Origin: Codonopsis lanceolata
Taxonomy: Eukaryota > Streptophyta > Magnoliopsida > Asterales > Campanulaceae
Assembly: GCA_013146195.2 (NCBI GenBank)
Contig: CM028379.1
Coordinates: 105,783,226 to 105,847,225, forward strand
Direction of reading: 5' to 3'
Length of the DNA stretch: 64,000 nt
The notes beneath the pieces were generated by a model. The model saw only the letters and a list, made by a program, of their open reading frames with translations. It made no database searches and was not told the DNA's origin. Both the position numbers and the translations under genes were made by a program. Below, in pieces: positions 11,905-23,354 of this stretch (the first letter of the stretch is position 1; each line of letters starts with the position of its first letter).

Positions 11905-13560
11905 GTCAATAACCCACCAAACCAGAACCCATATGTTACCCAAAACCCACCAACCCAGAACCCATATGTTACCCAAAATCCACCAGCCCAGAATCCATAT
12001 ATTGCCCAAAATCCGTCAGCCCAGAATCCATATGCTGCCCAAAACCCACCAGCCCAGAATCCCTATATCGTCCAAAGTCCACCAACCCAGGACCCTTATC
12101 CAACCCAATATCCATATCCAGCCCAATATCTATATCCAACCCAAATCCCTTACCAGGTACTTCAGCTAGAAATTAACCCAGCCTTCCCCAGTCCAGTGAG
12201 TATATACCAAAAGCCAACTCCCCCAGCCACCAAAATTGAGACTGACATGGAAAATATGAAGGCCATGATGCTCAAACTTCTCAACAAAGGGGAATATTCA
12301 ACGCGGGCACTAACATTGCAACCTTCAGCAATACTACCCTCAACATTCAAAATGCCTGACATAGAAAAATTTGATGGGACCGGATGCCCTATATCCCATT
12401 TGAAATCTTATTCCACTGGCATGCAGTCAAGGGGAGTTAGCTTTGAGGCTATGACTTCCAATTTTTACCTCACCCTAATAGGGGCTGCCAAGCAATGGCT
12501 AATGTTGTCTAATAGCAGCACCATGAATACTTGGGACCAGATAGTTGAAGCGTTCCTTGAAAGGTACAAAGACAACACAAGTTCTGAAAATAGAAGGGAC
12601 CTTGAGTCGTGCACCAAACGGGAGAAAGAAACTTGTGCTGAGTTTGCAGTCAGGTGGAAAAGGAAGTTGGCCTAGACCTTTGACAGACCTGATCCGGCTG
12701 AGTCATGCAGAATGTTCATTAAAAACCTTCAGCCCATTTACCTGGAACATATGCGGCATCTCCCTTACACCAACTTTAAAGAAATAGTGGAGATAGGAGC
12801 CCGTATTGATGACGATATACGGACTGGGCAACTGAAAACCAATACGCCTCCTAGTTCTTTCCGTTACTCCAAAGGAAAGACAGCCGCACCAGCACCAGCC
12901 GTCAATATGGTAGGGAATGCCTCAGCCCCATTTTCTACCCAGAATTATAGTTCTGTTCCATGGTACTACGGGTCAGACAGGTCTGTCAATACAGTGGGAG
13001 CAAATGATGGCCTTGCGAGAAATTTCAGAAATCAGAACAGGGTGAATCGGCATTATGATGAACTGCAAGCTCCCTAGTCTGTGATACTGCAAGGGCTAAT
13101 AGCACAGGGAGTGCTAAAGCCTTTGGAGAATTATAAGCCACCAAACCCCCTGCCCAGGACTTGGAACCATGCACAGTACTGTGAATGCCATCGCTCCAGT
13201 GGTCACCTCACTGACAAATGTTATACTCTAAAAAATGCTATCCAGGACCTTATAGATGATAAAGTTATTGAAAAGCCTCCACCCAGACCAAATGTAGTCA
13301 ATAACCCTCTACCTCAAATCAATATGATTGAGGTTGATGAAAACTTCTGTGTGCCCGAGTTCGAAATAAATAAACATCCATTACCATATATCCTTGTTCC
13401 TCTTCCTCCATCCCTATCCATAAAAGAGCCTAGCTGTAATATGCTATCTTGGGACACTATCCTGGGTAGCCAAAATACCTGTAACATTGAAAAAGCCACT
13501 TGGGTTGGTGGAGATGTTAGCCACCTTACCCGATCTGGCCGAACTACCAGCCAAACCTAG
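11905..13560 (+). pseudogene. gag: Outer Tat-type gag, remainder (three frame-coherent segments)
   Basis: After the right copy of GTCAA the frame begun at 894 continues. First comes a Pro/Asn/Gln/Tyr repeat tract (11913-12150). Then the capsid-like core, with FDGTGCPISHLKSY and the following GAAKQWL...W..I.EAFLERY. Then RIDDDIRTGQL, and a degenerate knuckle (CECHRSSGHLTDKCYTLKNA) followed by IQDLIDDKVIE. These are hallmarks of plant Tat/Ogre gag. Three in-frame TAG stops (12673, 13075, 13558) interrupt about 550 otherwise open codons, with no frameshift between them. This is a pseudogene unless amber readthrough is invoked, for which there is no evidence. Confidence 0.85.
11913..12105 (+). 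repeat. 33-bp minisatellite coding an 11-residue Pro/Asn/Gln/Tyr repeat
   Basis: About six head-to-tail copies of a 33-bp unit encode variants of NPPAQNPYIAQ inside gag. The period is a multiple of three, so copy-number change keeps the frame. Shorter related repeats (YPTQYPYPAQY) follow. The repeat begins exactly where the chromovirus inserted. Confidence 0.9.
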
Positions 13561-13599
13561 AAAGAGGTGACCACTCTGGCAAAGATCAAGTGACAGATA

Positions 13600-15054
13600 C
13601 TGGGGCTAAAGCGGTGGAAGATACTCTATTAGCTCAGATGAAGAAAACTCAGGCCAACATTTCCATCTGGGGCTTACTGTGTGCTTCTAAGACCCACCGT
13701 GATACACTGGCTAAGTCTCTAAGTTAGGCAGTCATTCCTATTGAAACCTTATCAAATGAGCTTACTCAAATGATCGGGAACATCCACTTTGGGAACGTGA
13801 TAATGTTCACTGATCTAGATCTGCCAAAGGAAGGAACCAACCACATTGATGCTCTTCATATCACTGTGGGAATTTTGGAGAAACGGGTTCCCCGAGTTTT
13901 GATAGATAATGGGTCTTCACTGAATGTATGTCCTGCTAGCACATTAGCCAAACTGGGAACAAAAATATCAGAACTCACTCCTTCCTCGCAGACAGTCAAG
14001 GCATAGGACAACACCAGTCGATGTGTCTTAGGGGTGGTCACTTTAATGCTGACTATTGGACCATTAAACATGCCGGTAGAATTCCAAGTCCTAGATATAC
14101 CAGCCACCTTTAGCCTGTTGTTGGGACGCCCTTAGATTCATGGGGTAAAGGGGGTAGCCTCTTCATTACACCAACGTGTCAAATTCATCCACGATGACCA
14201 CATAGTGATTATTCTGGTTGATAAGATCGTGGAGAATAAAGAAAATGAGGATATCTCAATCCTCGAGATAGAACATGAGGACACTGGCATTTTCCTCAGT
14301 GGCTTTGAGGTTATCCCCCAAGCTGTGGTCAACGCCATTGAATATGGCCGAGAAACTGACATCATTGGAAAGAAAGTCACCCCCCTAGGAAACACGATCC
14401 CCTTAAACATGTTTCGGAAAATGAATTATATGCCTGGTCTGGGCAGAAATTAGGAAGGGCTTGTTAATTTAGTCCAGGATGAACTTAAGGAATGTATCCC
14501 TCCTTTTGGTCTAGGATACACGCCTACCCCAGCTGAAGTAGCCACAGTCATGAAACAAAAACGTGAGAAAAGAAAGGCAGAAAGAAAAAAAGCTTCCTTA
14601 TAAATATCCCCCTCTCCAGCCATATAGAAAAACCTTAAATGGTTACTGTGTAAAGGAAGGGGAAACAGAAGCCTATCTTATGTTTCCTGAGCCTTGGTTA
14701 GACCGTATGGAAAAGATGCCCCCGTTGGGAAATCTTGAAGATGTCGGCCTTCTCACGATAGAATGGAACAAAGTTACCCCGGAGCCCCGTAGCAATCGCA
14801 TATAAGACTGTCATCCAAGTTTTGAAAATACTTGGTCTATAGACCAAGATGATTATGCTCTGGCCTTATTAGATGATGATGGTCTAGGAGATAGTTTCCT
14901 GGGTATGATAGAAGGAGGCACTTATTATAAAGAGCTCCCGCCGAAGTTTGAGCTTATTGCCGATAAGCCTCGCGAACCTGGTATACCACGACGCCCGGCC
15001 TCTCGACGCCCGCACCTAGTGGACCGCTTTGGATATACTATCCCTATTCCTTCC
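13600..15054 (+). pseudogene. pol: Outer Tat-type protease, G-patch-like segment and linker
   Basis: Sequence similar to the Tat/Ogre gag-pol junction runs through frames broken by TAG stops at 13725, 14004, 14133 and 14451 and by small indels. The retroviral-type aspartic protease is recognised by RVLIDNGSSLNVCPASTL (about 13897-13950), which keeps the D-x-G-S motif, and by the later LLLGRP. SSLHQRVKFIH follows. A G-patch-like stretch (YMPGLGRN...FGLGYTPT, about 14429-14530) precedes the RT, as is typical of the lineage. Downstream of about 14560 the frame changes repeatedly. Function is lost. Confidence 0.8.
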
Positions 15055-15299
15055 TAGCTTTACTGATTGGTCATCTACCGATCCGCTACCTAAAATTGAG
15101 GATCTCAAACCCCTGTGTCCTCAATAATGTAATAAACCCCCGTACGCTTTGCTTTTAATGATAATCTAGATGTCTTTGCTTATTCCTTAGTTGCACCTAC
15201 ATTAAAAGACACATTAAATAATAATAATTATGATAATGAGTCATTTAATGAAATGGACCCAAAAGATAAAAAATTATTTGCTTGAGCTTGTAAAGTCGG

Positions 15300-16896
15300 C
15301 TGAGCACCAGAACAGAGCCATTCATCAAAAGCAAAGAATCAAGACTTGTCCACTATCAATCTGGGGCTGGACAACGAAATCAAAGAAATAAAAATCGGTA
15401 GCTACCTCCAAGGCTCTGAAAGGGTAGCACTCATTGATCTCCTCAAAGAGTTTGGGACATATTTGCCCGGTCCTACGAAGATATGCCGGGCTAGACCCGC
15501 CCACCATAGTCGAACACCGATCCCCATCCCCTATATCCCGATGCTCAAGCAAAGCTCCGCCGATCAAGCAAAGCTCCGCCGCATCAAGCCGAATGGTCAC
15601 TACAAGTTAAAGAAGAAATCATGAAGCAAGCTACGGCCAATTTCATTCGGTAGTTGAATACCCGATCCGCTGTCCAATATAGTGACCGCTCCTCAAGCCC
15701 AACGGAAAGTCCGAACTGTGTAGATTTCGCGACCTCAACAAAGCGCCGCCCAAAGATGACTTCCCTCTACCCAATATTGATATTGTGGTAGACGCCGCCG
15801 CTGCTCACAAAGTCCGATCCTTCGTCGACGACCAGCATGTCGGGCTATAATCAAATCAAAATGGCAAAGCAGAGGACCAGAGAAGACTTCATTTACTACT
15901 CTCGGGAACTTATTGTTATACCTGTCATGCCATTTGGGCTCTAAAAAATGCCGGAGCTACTTATCGAGGGCTGCCACCACCCTCTTCCACCGACATGATC
16001 CACAAAGAAATGGAGGTCTATGTTGATGACATGATCGTGCGCCAACGACGCCATACGGTGCTCATATCAAAGACCTTCGAAAATTCTTGAAAGGTTAAGG
16101 AAGCACCAAATGAAGCTTAACCCCACCAAATGCACATTTGGGGTTACCAAAGGTAAGGTCTGGGATTCTTAGTGACCCGAAGCAGGTGGCATCGAGATCG
16201 CCAAAGAAAGATCAAAGCCATCCTAGAGATGCCACGCCCAAAAACTCCAACCGAAGTCAAAGGCTTCCTAGCCGATTGCAAGATATCGCCGCTTCATCCA
16301 GCAAATGACAACCACATGTGAGCCCCTCTTCAAACTCCTAAAAAGAATACCGACCAAGTTCGGACGAGAAGTGCCGCCTAGCCTTCGAAAAATAAAAGCC
16401 TATCTTACCAATCCCCCGTGCTAGCTCCACCTCATACACATAAACTCTCCTCATATATTTAACCGTCACGACACGCCAAGCAGGGCTATGCTCGCCCAAG
16501 AGAAAGAAAATTCCTACATTGAAAATGCTATATACTTCATAAGTAGGAAGTCGCAGGAGAGAAGCAAACTATTCAAAGATCGAGAAAAGCCGCACCTAGT
16601 CTGGGCCACTCAAAGGCTCAAGACCTATCTTCAAGGAAGGTCCATCAAACTCATATCCGTAATGGACCCTATCAAGTATATCTTTGGCAAGCCATCATTG
16701 TCCTACCGACCGGCCAAGTGGTCCTTTTTCTCAACGAAACATAACCTATGTCACACTCAAATCTATCAAAAGAAGCGTGATCGCACCACTTAGCCGATCT
16801 ACCCTCAAGGCCGAAGATGCAACTAAGCCTCTTCCTGCATTTAAGGTGTCCCCGAAATCACTAACCATGACACCACCGGGCAAATGTTCTTCGACT
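15300..16896 (+). pseudogene. pol: Outer Tat-type reverse transcriptase and RNase H, heavily indel-broken
   Basis: RT and RNase H motifs appear scattered over all three + frames: FRDLNKAPPKDDFPLPNIDI (about 15725-15785), the active-site core YVDD at 16018-16029, KAILEMPRPKTPTEVKGFL (about 16210-16270) and the RNase H part AIYFISRKS...WATQRLKTYLQ...MDPIKYIFGKPSL (about 16525-16700). Order and wording match plant Tat-lineage pol. Frames change every few dozen codons. A short tandem duplication near 15545-15580 (AAGCAAAGCTCCGCCG twice) is one example. The element runs into the assembly gap, so integrase and the 3' LTR are not seen. Confidence 0.8.
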
Positions 16897-16996
16897 NNNN
16901 NNNNNNNNNNNNNNNNNNNNNNNNNNNNNNNNNNNNNNNNNNNNNNNNNNNNNNNNNNNNNNNNNNNNNNNNNNNNNNNNNNNNNNNNNNNNNNNN
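16897..16996. other. Assembly gap of exactly 100 N
   Basis: A run of 100 N, the conventional size for a scaffold join of unknown length. The Tat element (+) on the left and the copia element (-) on the right are each truncated here, so their adjacency and distance are unproven. Confidence 0.99.
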
Positions 16997-19394
16997 ACTC
17001 ATGTGACCAAGCTTACGGTGCTAGGGTTGCGTTACATCAATACTTGCTTTGACATGAATGGGTATTGTTGAACAAGTAACGTTATCGAGATGATCTTAAA
17101 CACAATCGGCAGACATTTGTTATTATGATCAGAACACTTAAGAAGGCGTCAAATCTTGCGAAGATCATCATCCGCCGCAATGACTTATCTTGTCGGGTTT
17201 GTCTTAAGGCCTTTACATAGTGGCGTTTTTGAGGTTTGGAAGACCTTCAACGTTCAATGTTCGCTTACCTACAATTTTCCCTTTGCACCACCACCCATGG
17301 AGTCCTGAGAACCACCATTCATACACCCATGTTCCTTCAAATTCTCGATTACCACTGTCCTATGTCTAGAACAACCACTATCGAAATACCGGGATCCGGC
17401 AACATGAGATTTTAAAGAAGTAAATGTAACATTGCATTTTCATCATGGGACATGGGCGCCCGAGCGGATATCAAATGGCTCACGATATTTGGCTACATTT
17501 TTCATCACATGTTTTTTGAACCCACATTTTTTTATTTATTTTTTTGGGTTGAGGTTTTGGAAAAAAATTATGATTTGCCCTTGAATGAGGCTTCCATGTT
17601 TACTTGTGCGTTAGATGCGTGTTGCTTCATCTCTGTTACACTTGATGAGCTTTCCAATTCTTGCCTTTTTTATTCTCATACATTGCCTTTTTTTAGAAGC
17701 AAAAAGGGCGTATGTGACGAGCTTATGACAGTGACAAACATAATTTTTCCTTCTTACTCTTGGTTTTTCACGAGCTTGATTTCGAAACTTTCATCGGTTT
17801 TGGTTCACGAAGTTCCTTCTCCTTCTTTCACAAACACTTTAGGGACAAAACCATACGATCGGAAGAGTTACGAGAATAGCAGGTCGTCAACCTTACGTTT
17901 GCTTGAATTCCACTTGAGTGTGTTATACGCTTGAGCAAGTTGCTCCTTTAAGCGCTCAATTTCCACATCCTTTCTACTTAGGACTCCTTCGGCTGATTAT
18001 GCATTCTTTTTGCTCCTCGTTGGCCTTTTCAGGAGTTCATTTGCCTTACCAAGTAGTGTGACTTGATGAGCCCTTTTCTCCCAATCCTTGGCAGATCCTT
18101 GTACCCTTCAGCCAGGTCTGAATCTGAATGTCCGTCATCCTCTGCAGCTGTTGAATTAAAAGCAGAAAAAAGCATTCTGTTTACGCACAATGTTTCTCGA
18201 TGTTACTCGATGTTGCAACATCGGGTGACACATTCTTTGAACCAACATACTTTACGAATCGAGAATCATAAACTGCATTCAAGGTGATAAGATCACTGGA
18301 TCTTCTCCATCACTTATCACTTAGAGTTGAGAAAAAATTCAATCCTTTCTTTCTTAAAGTGTTAGCACATTGGTTTGCATAGTGTCCGAAACCTTGACAT
18401 TCTCTACATTGGATAGAATCAAGACTCTTACCATTGTAGGATGACTTAGAAGCAAAAGGATTTGTGAAGGGTTTTCGGGGAGTTTGAAAGGATTGTTCTT
18501 TGGGAACAAATTTCACGAGAATCTGGTTTGACATTAATTTTTGAGCTTGATAATGGAGTTTTATTTTGACTTTTATTTTTCAAAATTTTTTTGAATTTAG
18601 TAGTCGATATAAAGCAATTGATTCTTCTCCAAAATCGGACTCATCGATGTCCTTTTGAATTTCAAGCAAATCACATGACAAATCAATTGGAGCGAGGCAT
18701 AGCAATGTTTTCCCGATGGGTGTGGAAGATGATGAGACACCTTTGCCTTTGTTTTTTATTTGATCGTTCAAGTTCAATTCAAAGTTTTGAAGAATTCGAC
18801 CAATCTTTCAAAACTCATCTTGTCAATATCATGTGCTTCTTCAATAGCACATATCTTGACATTGAACCTTCGAGCAAAGTCCTCATCATCTTCTTGACAA
18901 GACGCTCATTTGTAATAGGATCTCCTAAGGCTAAAAGCGAGTGGATAGATCAAGAAGTCTTCCATAATATGACATTATGTCCTCGAGACTCTTGCATCCT
19001 TGTGTTCTCAAAAGCGAGTCGTTAACATTCTTAGCTTAGAGGAGCGGACAACGGCAGTCCTTCACATAAGGTTTGAAGGGCCTCCCACACATCTTTGGCG
19101 ATTCGTAGTTTGCTATTACTCTAAAAGTATTTGCGTCTAAGCCTTATAGATTGCGGACAAGCTTTTGAGTTAAAAGATCTTTGTGTTCCTATCATCGTTG
19201 GTCCTCGGACTCCTTTGTGATTTTGACATCACCATCGAGAATCAACGGTTTTGGGAGGACTCCAACCATTTAACACGCAAGCCACGCTCTTTCATCAATT
19301 GATTTGATGAAGATACGCATCTTGACTTTCCATATAGAATAATTAGCATTAGTAAGAGTAGGGGGCGAACCACATTCTCATATTGAGAATCCAT
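16997..19394 (-). pseudogene. gag: Ty1/copia gag and start of pol, decayed
   Basis: Read on the minus strand from ATG 19394, the sequence shows the copia gag order in shifting frames. ANYSIWKVKMRIFIKSIDE comes first (about 19370-19300). It is followed by IAKDVWEALQTL (about 19115-19080) and LNLNDQIKNKGKG (18777-18740). A CCHC knuckle (CRECQGFGHYANQC, about 18415-18375) comes next. A DSGCSRH protease-like motif and GKIVGKRTLNVEGLPNLKN (about 17400-17230) mark the protease/pre-integrase part. Many stops and frame changes make it a dead copy. It is truncated by the gap, so RT and the other LTR are missing. Confidence 0.75.
18310..18534 (-). pseudogene. Copia gag zinc-knuckle segment
   Basis: A 74-codon open stretch on - carrying a CCHC zinc knuckle with C-x2-C-x4-H-x4-C spacing (CRECQGFGHYANQC), then basic residues (TLRKKG). 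In Ty1/copia gag this nucleocapsid motif binds the packaged RNA. It is the best-preserved part of the copia remnant at 16997-19394. Confidence 0.75.
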
Positions 19395-19437
19395 CACGTC
19401 TTTAAGCGAGAATCGACTCTTAGTGATATCAAGAGTA

Positions 19438-19453
19438 GGCTCACGATACCAAA
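19438..19453 (-). promoter_or_regulatory. Primer-binding site of the copia element
   Basis: On the minus strand TTTGGTATCGTGAGCC lies directly next to the CA that ends the LTR. It resembles the initiator tRNA-Met site (TGGTATCAGAGCC) with mismatches, and lies between LTR and gag as expected for a 5' LTR. Confidence 0.7.
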
Positions 19454-20290
19454 TGAAAGAAGCGATGCCACGAAACTCAATATGGAGCGATATTCTGCCA
19501 ATGTTGCGGTGAATGTTGCAACAATAGCGATAGCTGCCGCAATGAACTTGAAAGTGTCTCGAGAAAATAGCGGCGGAAGTATTGTTTTGTGATTTGAAAT
19601 CTAACGAGACTTAGTAAGGCAGAAAATCACACAAAAACAATCTACAAGAATCAATCTTGTAGATCAAGCCTCAAGGCAACAAATTATATTAAACTCAAGC
19701 TGTTTTTGAACCTTAACGGTTTACACAAAATCTCACAAGATATAGAATCTTGGAGATCACAAAAACCCACATAAACTATCGAGACCAAGCGTGGGAAGAA
19801 AATAATCAAAAGACTAAAAGCAGCTTCCAAGACCAATAACGAAGCGGAAGCGAAACAACGACCCTTGAGGAAACCTGAGGTGTGTTCACGAAGATATTAC
19901 TTGCGGCAGGTATGTTCACGGCCGGTCTTGAAGCGATCGTTGATCTCTTCTCTTTAATTCAGCACACAAGAAATCTGGGATCAACTCTCTCTTTTCTGCT
20001 CACAGCTCTTCTGACCAAAATCTACTAGAATGCTCTCAGTTCTCCATAATCTGCAAGCTGCTCGGCATCAGCTATATATAGGCTGCAATGTCTTGAAATC
20101 CAAGACACCAAGGAATCCTGTACATTCACGGCAAAAACACCACATCCTACTAGGAAAGAAATTAAACCAACAAATATACAAGATTTGTTTCCTAAAGTGA
20201 TACCATCAATAACTAAACTTTTAAGCAAAGATTTAATTACCAAAAATATCACCTACCTCTAATAAAGAATCCTAATTAAATCCTACTACA
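19454..20290 (-). repeat. 5' LTR of the copia element (upper boundary approximate)
   Basis: The LTR starts (plus-strand reading) TGAAAGAA at 19454, next to the primer site. It is related along most of its length to 62436-~63100, with shared blocks such as CTTGTAGATC and CACATAAAC...CGTGGGAAGAAA. I could not find the other terminal dinucleotide or a target duplication, so 20290 is an estimate. Confidence 0.6.
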
Positions 20291-20543
20291 ATAATTCCAA
20301 TATAAAATTCTATTTTGACCAAGAGAGTGAGAACAAGATAAATTAGGCAATGCCTAAATTACCCTTACAAACATCACTTTTACCACTTTATCCTTACTTT
20401 TTCACTCTACTTTAATTATGGGCCACATATACATGGACATTAAATGAAACTACACATTAAACCAATATAAATAATCAAGTCAATTACTTTTTCTTAAACT
20501 GTGCGTCGGGTCAACCCAAACGATTATTTAAGGATGGAGGGAG
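20291..20543. other. Intergenic, ending in a Stowaway-type terminus
   Basis: AT-rich with no gene. It ends GGATGGAGGGAG followed by TA (20532-20545), the terminal motif of Stowaway-like Tc1/mariner MITEs. The matching left end was not found, so the element is probably truncated by or lost within the copia insertion. Confidence 0.45.
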
Positions 20544-21018
20544 TAGTAGATTTTTTGCCCGAAACGAAGGAAGTACGTTCTTGGATCCTAATGTTACTCA
20601 ATAAAAATATAATTAGTGGTAATTAATAATGCAGTAATGCTATTTGCAATATTATTCTACCAGCTTATAAGGTTTAGATTCGATTTAATTAATATGCCAT
20701 GCTTTGCACGTCCTTGCTTATCATAGCCATCTCAGCAAGGCTTTACCAACTTGATTTCATAGGTGCTTAAGTATATATGAACTTGTCTTTAGGATTTCAA
20801 TTTCCTCAAGCAAAATTTATTTCATCAGTACGCTTAATCTTGTTTCTTCAATGACAAATGGGACTAAGCTAAGGGTGACAAAAATTTATCCAATCCATTG
20901 AGTTATCTATTATATCCATTATAAAAGATTTATTGGGTATTATCCATTAACACATAATTAAATTAATGGGAGTTAATGGATAATATCCATTAACACCCAA
21001 TTACAAAATAGATAATTA
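20544..21018 (+). repeat. Dispersed ~470-bp duplication, copy 1
   Basis: Nearly identical to 61963-62436, same orientation, 41 kb away. It contains the right end of a Stowaway-like MITE (TTTTTTGCCCGAAACG), unique-looking sequence and the left end of the hAT at 20870. Because the hAT border lies inside the duplicated block, duplication followed hAT insertion. Confidence 0.9.
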
Positions 21019-21055
21019 TGGATATTAACCAGTTATCCATTGAGTTTATTCACTA

Positions 21056-21450
21056 ATGTTACCACCATCATTGAGTTTATCAACTAATGTCACCATCATC
21101 AACTGCATCCACCCACCGCCGCCACTTCCCACCGCTTACCACCATCAACCGCCTCCACCCACCACCACCACTTCCCACTTCCGACAACCGCCACCGGTCA
21201 CCGCCTCACACCGCTGCCACATCCCACCTCCGACAACCACCACTGCCCACTGTCGCTCATCGACACCACCACCATTGAGTTTATCAACTAATGTCACCAC
21301 CATCAACTGCCTCCACTAACCGCCGCCACTTCCCACCTCCGGCAACCGCCACCAACCACCTCCTACCACCATCAACCGCCTCCACCTACCACCTTCGGCA
21401 ACCACCACTGTCCACTGCCGTCTATCGCCGCCACCATCACCACTGAATGT
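21056..21450 (+). repeat. CCACC/ACCGCC-rich minisatellite
   Basis: An imperfect tandem array built from ACCACCATCAACCGCCTCC and ACTTCCCACCTCCGACAACC blocks, inside the hAT. Open frames through it encode only Pro/His/Thr low-complexity peptides in several frames, so I treat it as non-coding. Confidence 0.8.
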
Positions 21451-21882
21451 TCTTTACTTAAAATAATAATAATTAGATATAAAGAATATTTGTTTGTTAT
21501 TTATAATTTATAATTATAATGAATATAAGTATTTAATTTTTTAAGAAGGTATTTGACTTTTATTTTTATTTTTTATTACTTTTAAATTTACGTAATCATT
21601 TTGTTAGTGTCAAATCAATAAACACGTATATTTTATATCTCACAACTATAAAGACTATTATAAAATTTCGACAACTTTATATATATATTAGGTGATAAAA
21701 ATAGTTTCGCATTGCAAATGTCACTTTTTATTTGAGTAAAAAAAAGGAAAGAAAAGATAAATGTCAAAATTAAGAGAATATCTTGGTCGTTGTTGAAAGT
21801 GAAGCCCGTGAATTTTTTATTAAATGTGAAAAGTTGGTGAAAATATTATGATTTATTAACATTAAGTTATTAACTTATCATC

Positions 21883-21967
21883 GTGTGTGTGTGTGTGTGC
21901 ATGTGTGCGTTTTTGCCGTGTGTTTGTTTTTTTTGCCGTGTGTGTGTTTGGGTGGGTTTGTGTGTGT
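21883..21967 (+). repeat. (TG)n-rich microsatellite
   Basis: GTGTGTGTGTGTGTGTGC followed by broken TG/TTTG runs, inside the hAT at 20870-22157. Confidence 0.85.
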
Positions 21968-22339
21968 ATGTTATGCTTAGTGAATCATAATATAAGTAGG
22001 AAAATAATACTCAAAACAATAAATGATATTCCTTATCCAATAACACTCATTAATGTTAATGGATGTTATTGGATAATATTCAAAACTACCCATTCACTAT
22101 ATTAGGTAGATAATTGTTTTATCCAAATTAATCGATAACACCCAATTAGCACCCCTAGACTAAGCTATGTTCAATCGCACTATTATTCCTCTTCAACTTT
22201 CCCATATTTATACTTAGCTCACATGCACGCTGCTGAATGGTGTCAAACCTGGTAATTTCTTAGAAAATGTAAGTAAATTCAAAACTCTCTATTATAAAAT
22301 CTTCAACGTTTATAATGAAATTGTTGTTTTTCTTATTTC

Positions 22340-22340
<1 letters not shown>

Positions 22341-22390
<50 letters not shown>
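22341..22390 (+). repeat. (AT)n microsatellite
   Basis: About 25 uninterrupted AT units. Confidence 0.9.
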
Positions 22391-22393
<3 letters not shown>

Positions 22394-22455
22394 TTATTAT
22401 TTCAAATACTTGGTACAACTATTTTTTTCTCCCAGCAACAAAATTTATTTGCCCC

Positions 22456-22550
22456 TAAGGAGGTGATCCAGTGGTAGACATGAGGCTTCACAAAATGTAA
22501 GGTCTCAAGTTCGATCCCTTCTCATGCCCCCTTAGGTGGAAAAAAAAAAC
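22456..22550 (+). repeat. tRNA-derived SINE-like sequence
   Basis: It contains an A-box-like GATCCAGTGGTAGACATGAGG, a B-box-like TCAAGTTCGATCCC about 30 bp later and an A-rich tail. It is not a foldable tRNA gene. No clear target duplication was seen, so it could be a decayed SINE of a different family from those at 25341 and 61751. Confidence 0.5.
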
Positions 22551-22938
22551 TATTTTACAACCAATCTGCTTCCGTATTAAATATAAAATTTATACTGTAA
22601 TTCTTAGTTCAATAATATCCTCCTTTTTATGAAAGCAACCACCATCTTTAGAAATTTGACCAATATTTCCTCTTATTTAGTACTGCACTGCACGTGTATA
22701 TATCATTGATTAATGAAATTACTCTCTCTCCCTCCCTCCCTCCTTGCTTTCTTTTTGTGTGAAATCATTTATGGCAATTGGAATGAGTCAAAGGGTCCAT
22801 TGTTGATGACGGTGTAGCTTCCCCCAAAATTACAGCCTCCTCAAGCCGGTAAATCAACATGTACACCTCAGTCCTCAAGTTGACCACTTTCATTGCCTTT
22901 CACTTCAATTTTTTATCGCGATTTAGTGACTTGATTTT

Positions 22939-23354
22939 GTGCTCGTTTGTTGCAGCTTATTTGGAGTGACTTTTGGCTGTTGGCTTTTGAAAAGTCATGT
23001 TTAAAGTGTTTGTTTCAGCTTATAAGCCAAAAGCCAATAAGTAAGGTACGACACCCTTTATGTATTGAAAAGCCGAAAGCCAAAAAGCCAAAATTTTAAG
23101 TTTTTTTGGTTTTTTTAAATCATGAAGACAACTATTCATTAATAAATATTTGATTGTCCTCATTTCATCATTTTATGAAATATACATAAAAATATGAATA
23201 CTAATTTTCAAGTTTTTTTTTAACAAATAATTATAACGACTCATAAGCACTTTTCAACAAATTGTAACAAAGCATCTATCATGCAATCCAAAAGTCATTC
23301 ACCACTTAATTTATCACCATAAGTCATAAGCCATCAGCCACAACAAACGAGCCC
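22939..23354. mobile_element. MITE with GGGCTCGTTTGTTG-type inverted ends
   Basis: The left end GTGCTCGTTTGTTGCAGCTTA mirrors the right end, whose reverse complement reads GGGCTCGTTTGTTGTGGCTG. Inside, repeated AGCTTATAAGCC / ATAAGCCA motifs are palindromic. It is flanked by TTT on both sides, which may be a 3-bp duplication. It has no coding capacity. Superfamily (Harbinger or hAT) is uncertain. Confidence 0.75.

Larger units (their letters stand above)
20870..22157. mobile_element. Non-autonomous hAT element (1288 bp)
   Basis: Ends TAAGGGTG and CACCCCTA are imperfect inverted repeats of the hAT type (Y-A-R-N-G). They are flanked by a perfect 8-bp duplication GACTAAGC at 20862-20869 and 22158-22165, the hAT signature length. 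Subterminal repeats of ATCCATTAACACCC and its complement lie near both ends. No transposase ORF is present. The core holds a CCACC-rich minisatellite and a TG microsatellite. Confidence 0.85.

Noticed and set aside
11827..12169. 116-codon + and 60-codon - ORFs over the gag minisatellite
   Set aside because: Alternative frames of the 33-bp repeat; the gag frame runs on into recognisable capsid sequence.
21056..21319. Pro/His-rich ORFs on + in the CCACC array
   Set aside because: Low-complexity repeat inside a hAT element; several frames are open and none has a domain or a start context.
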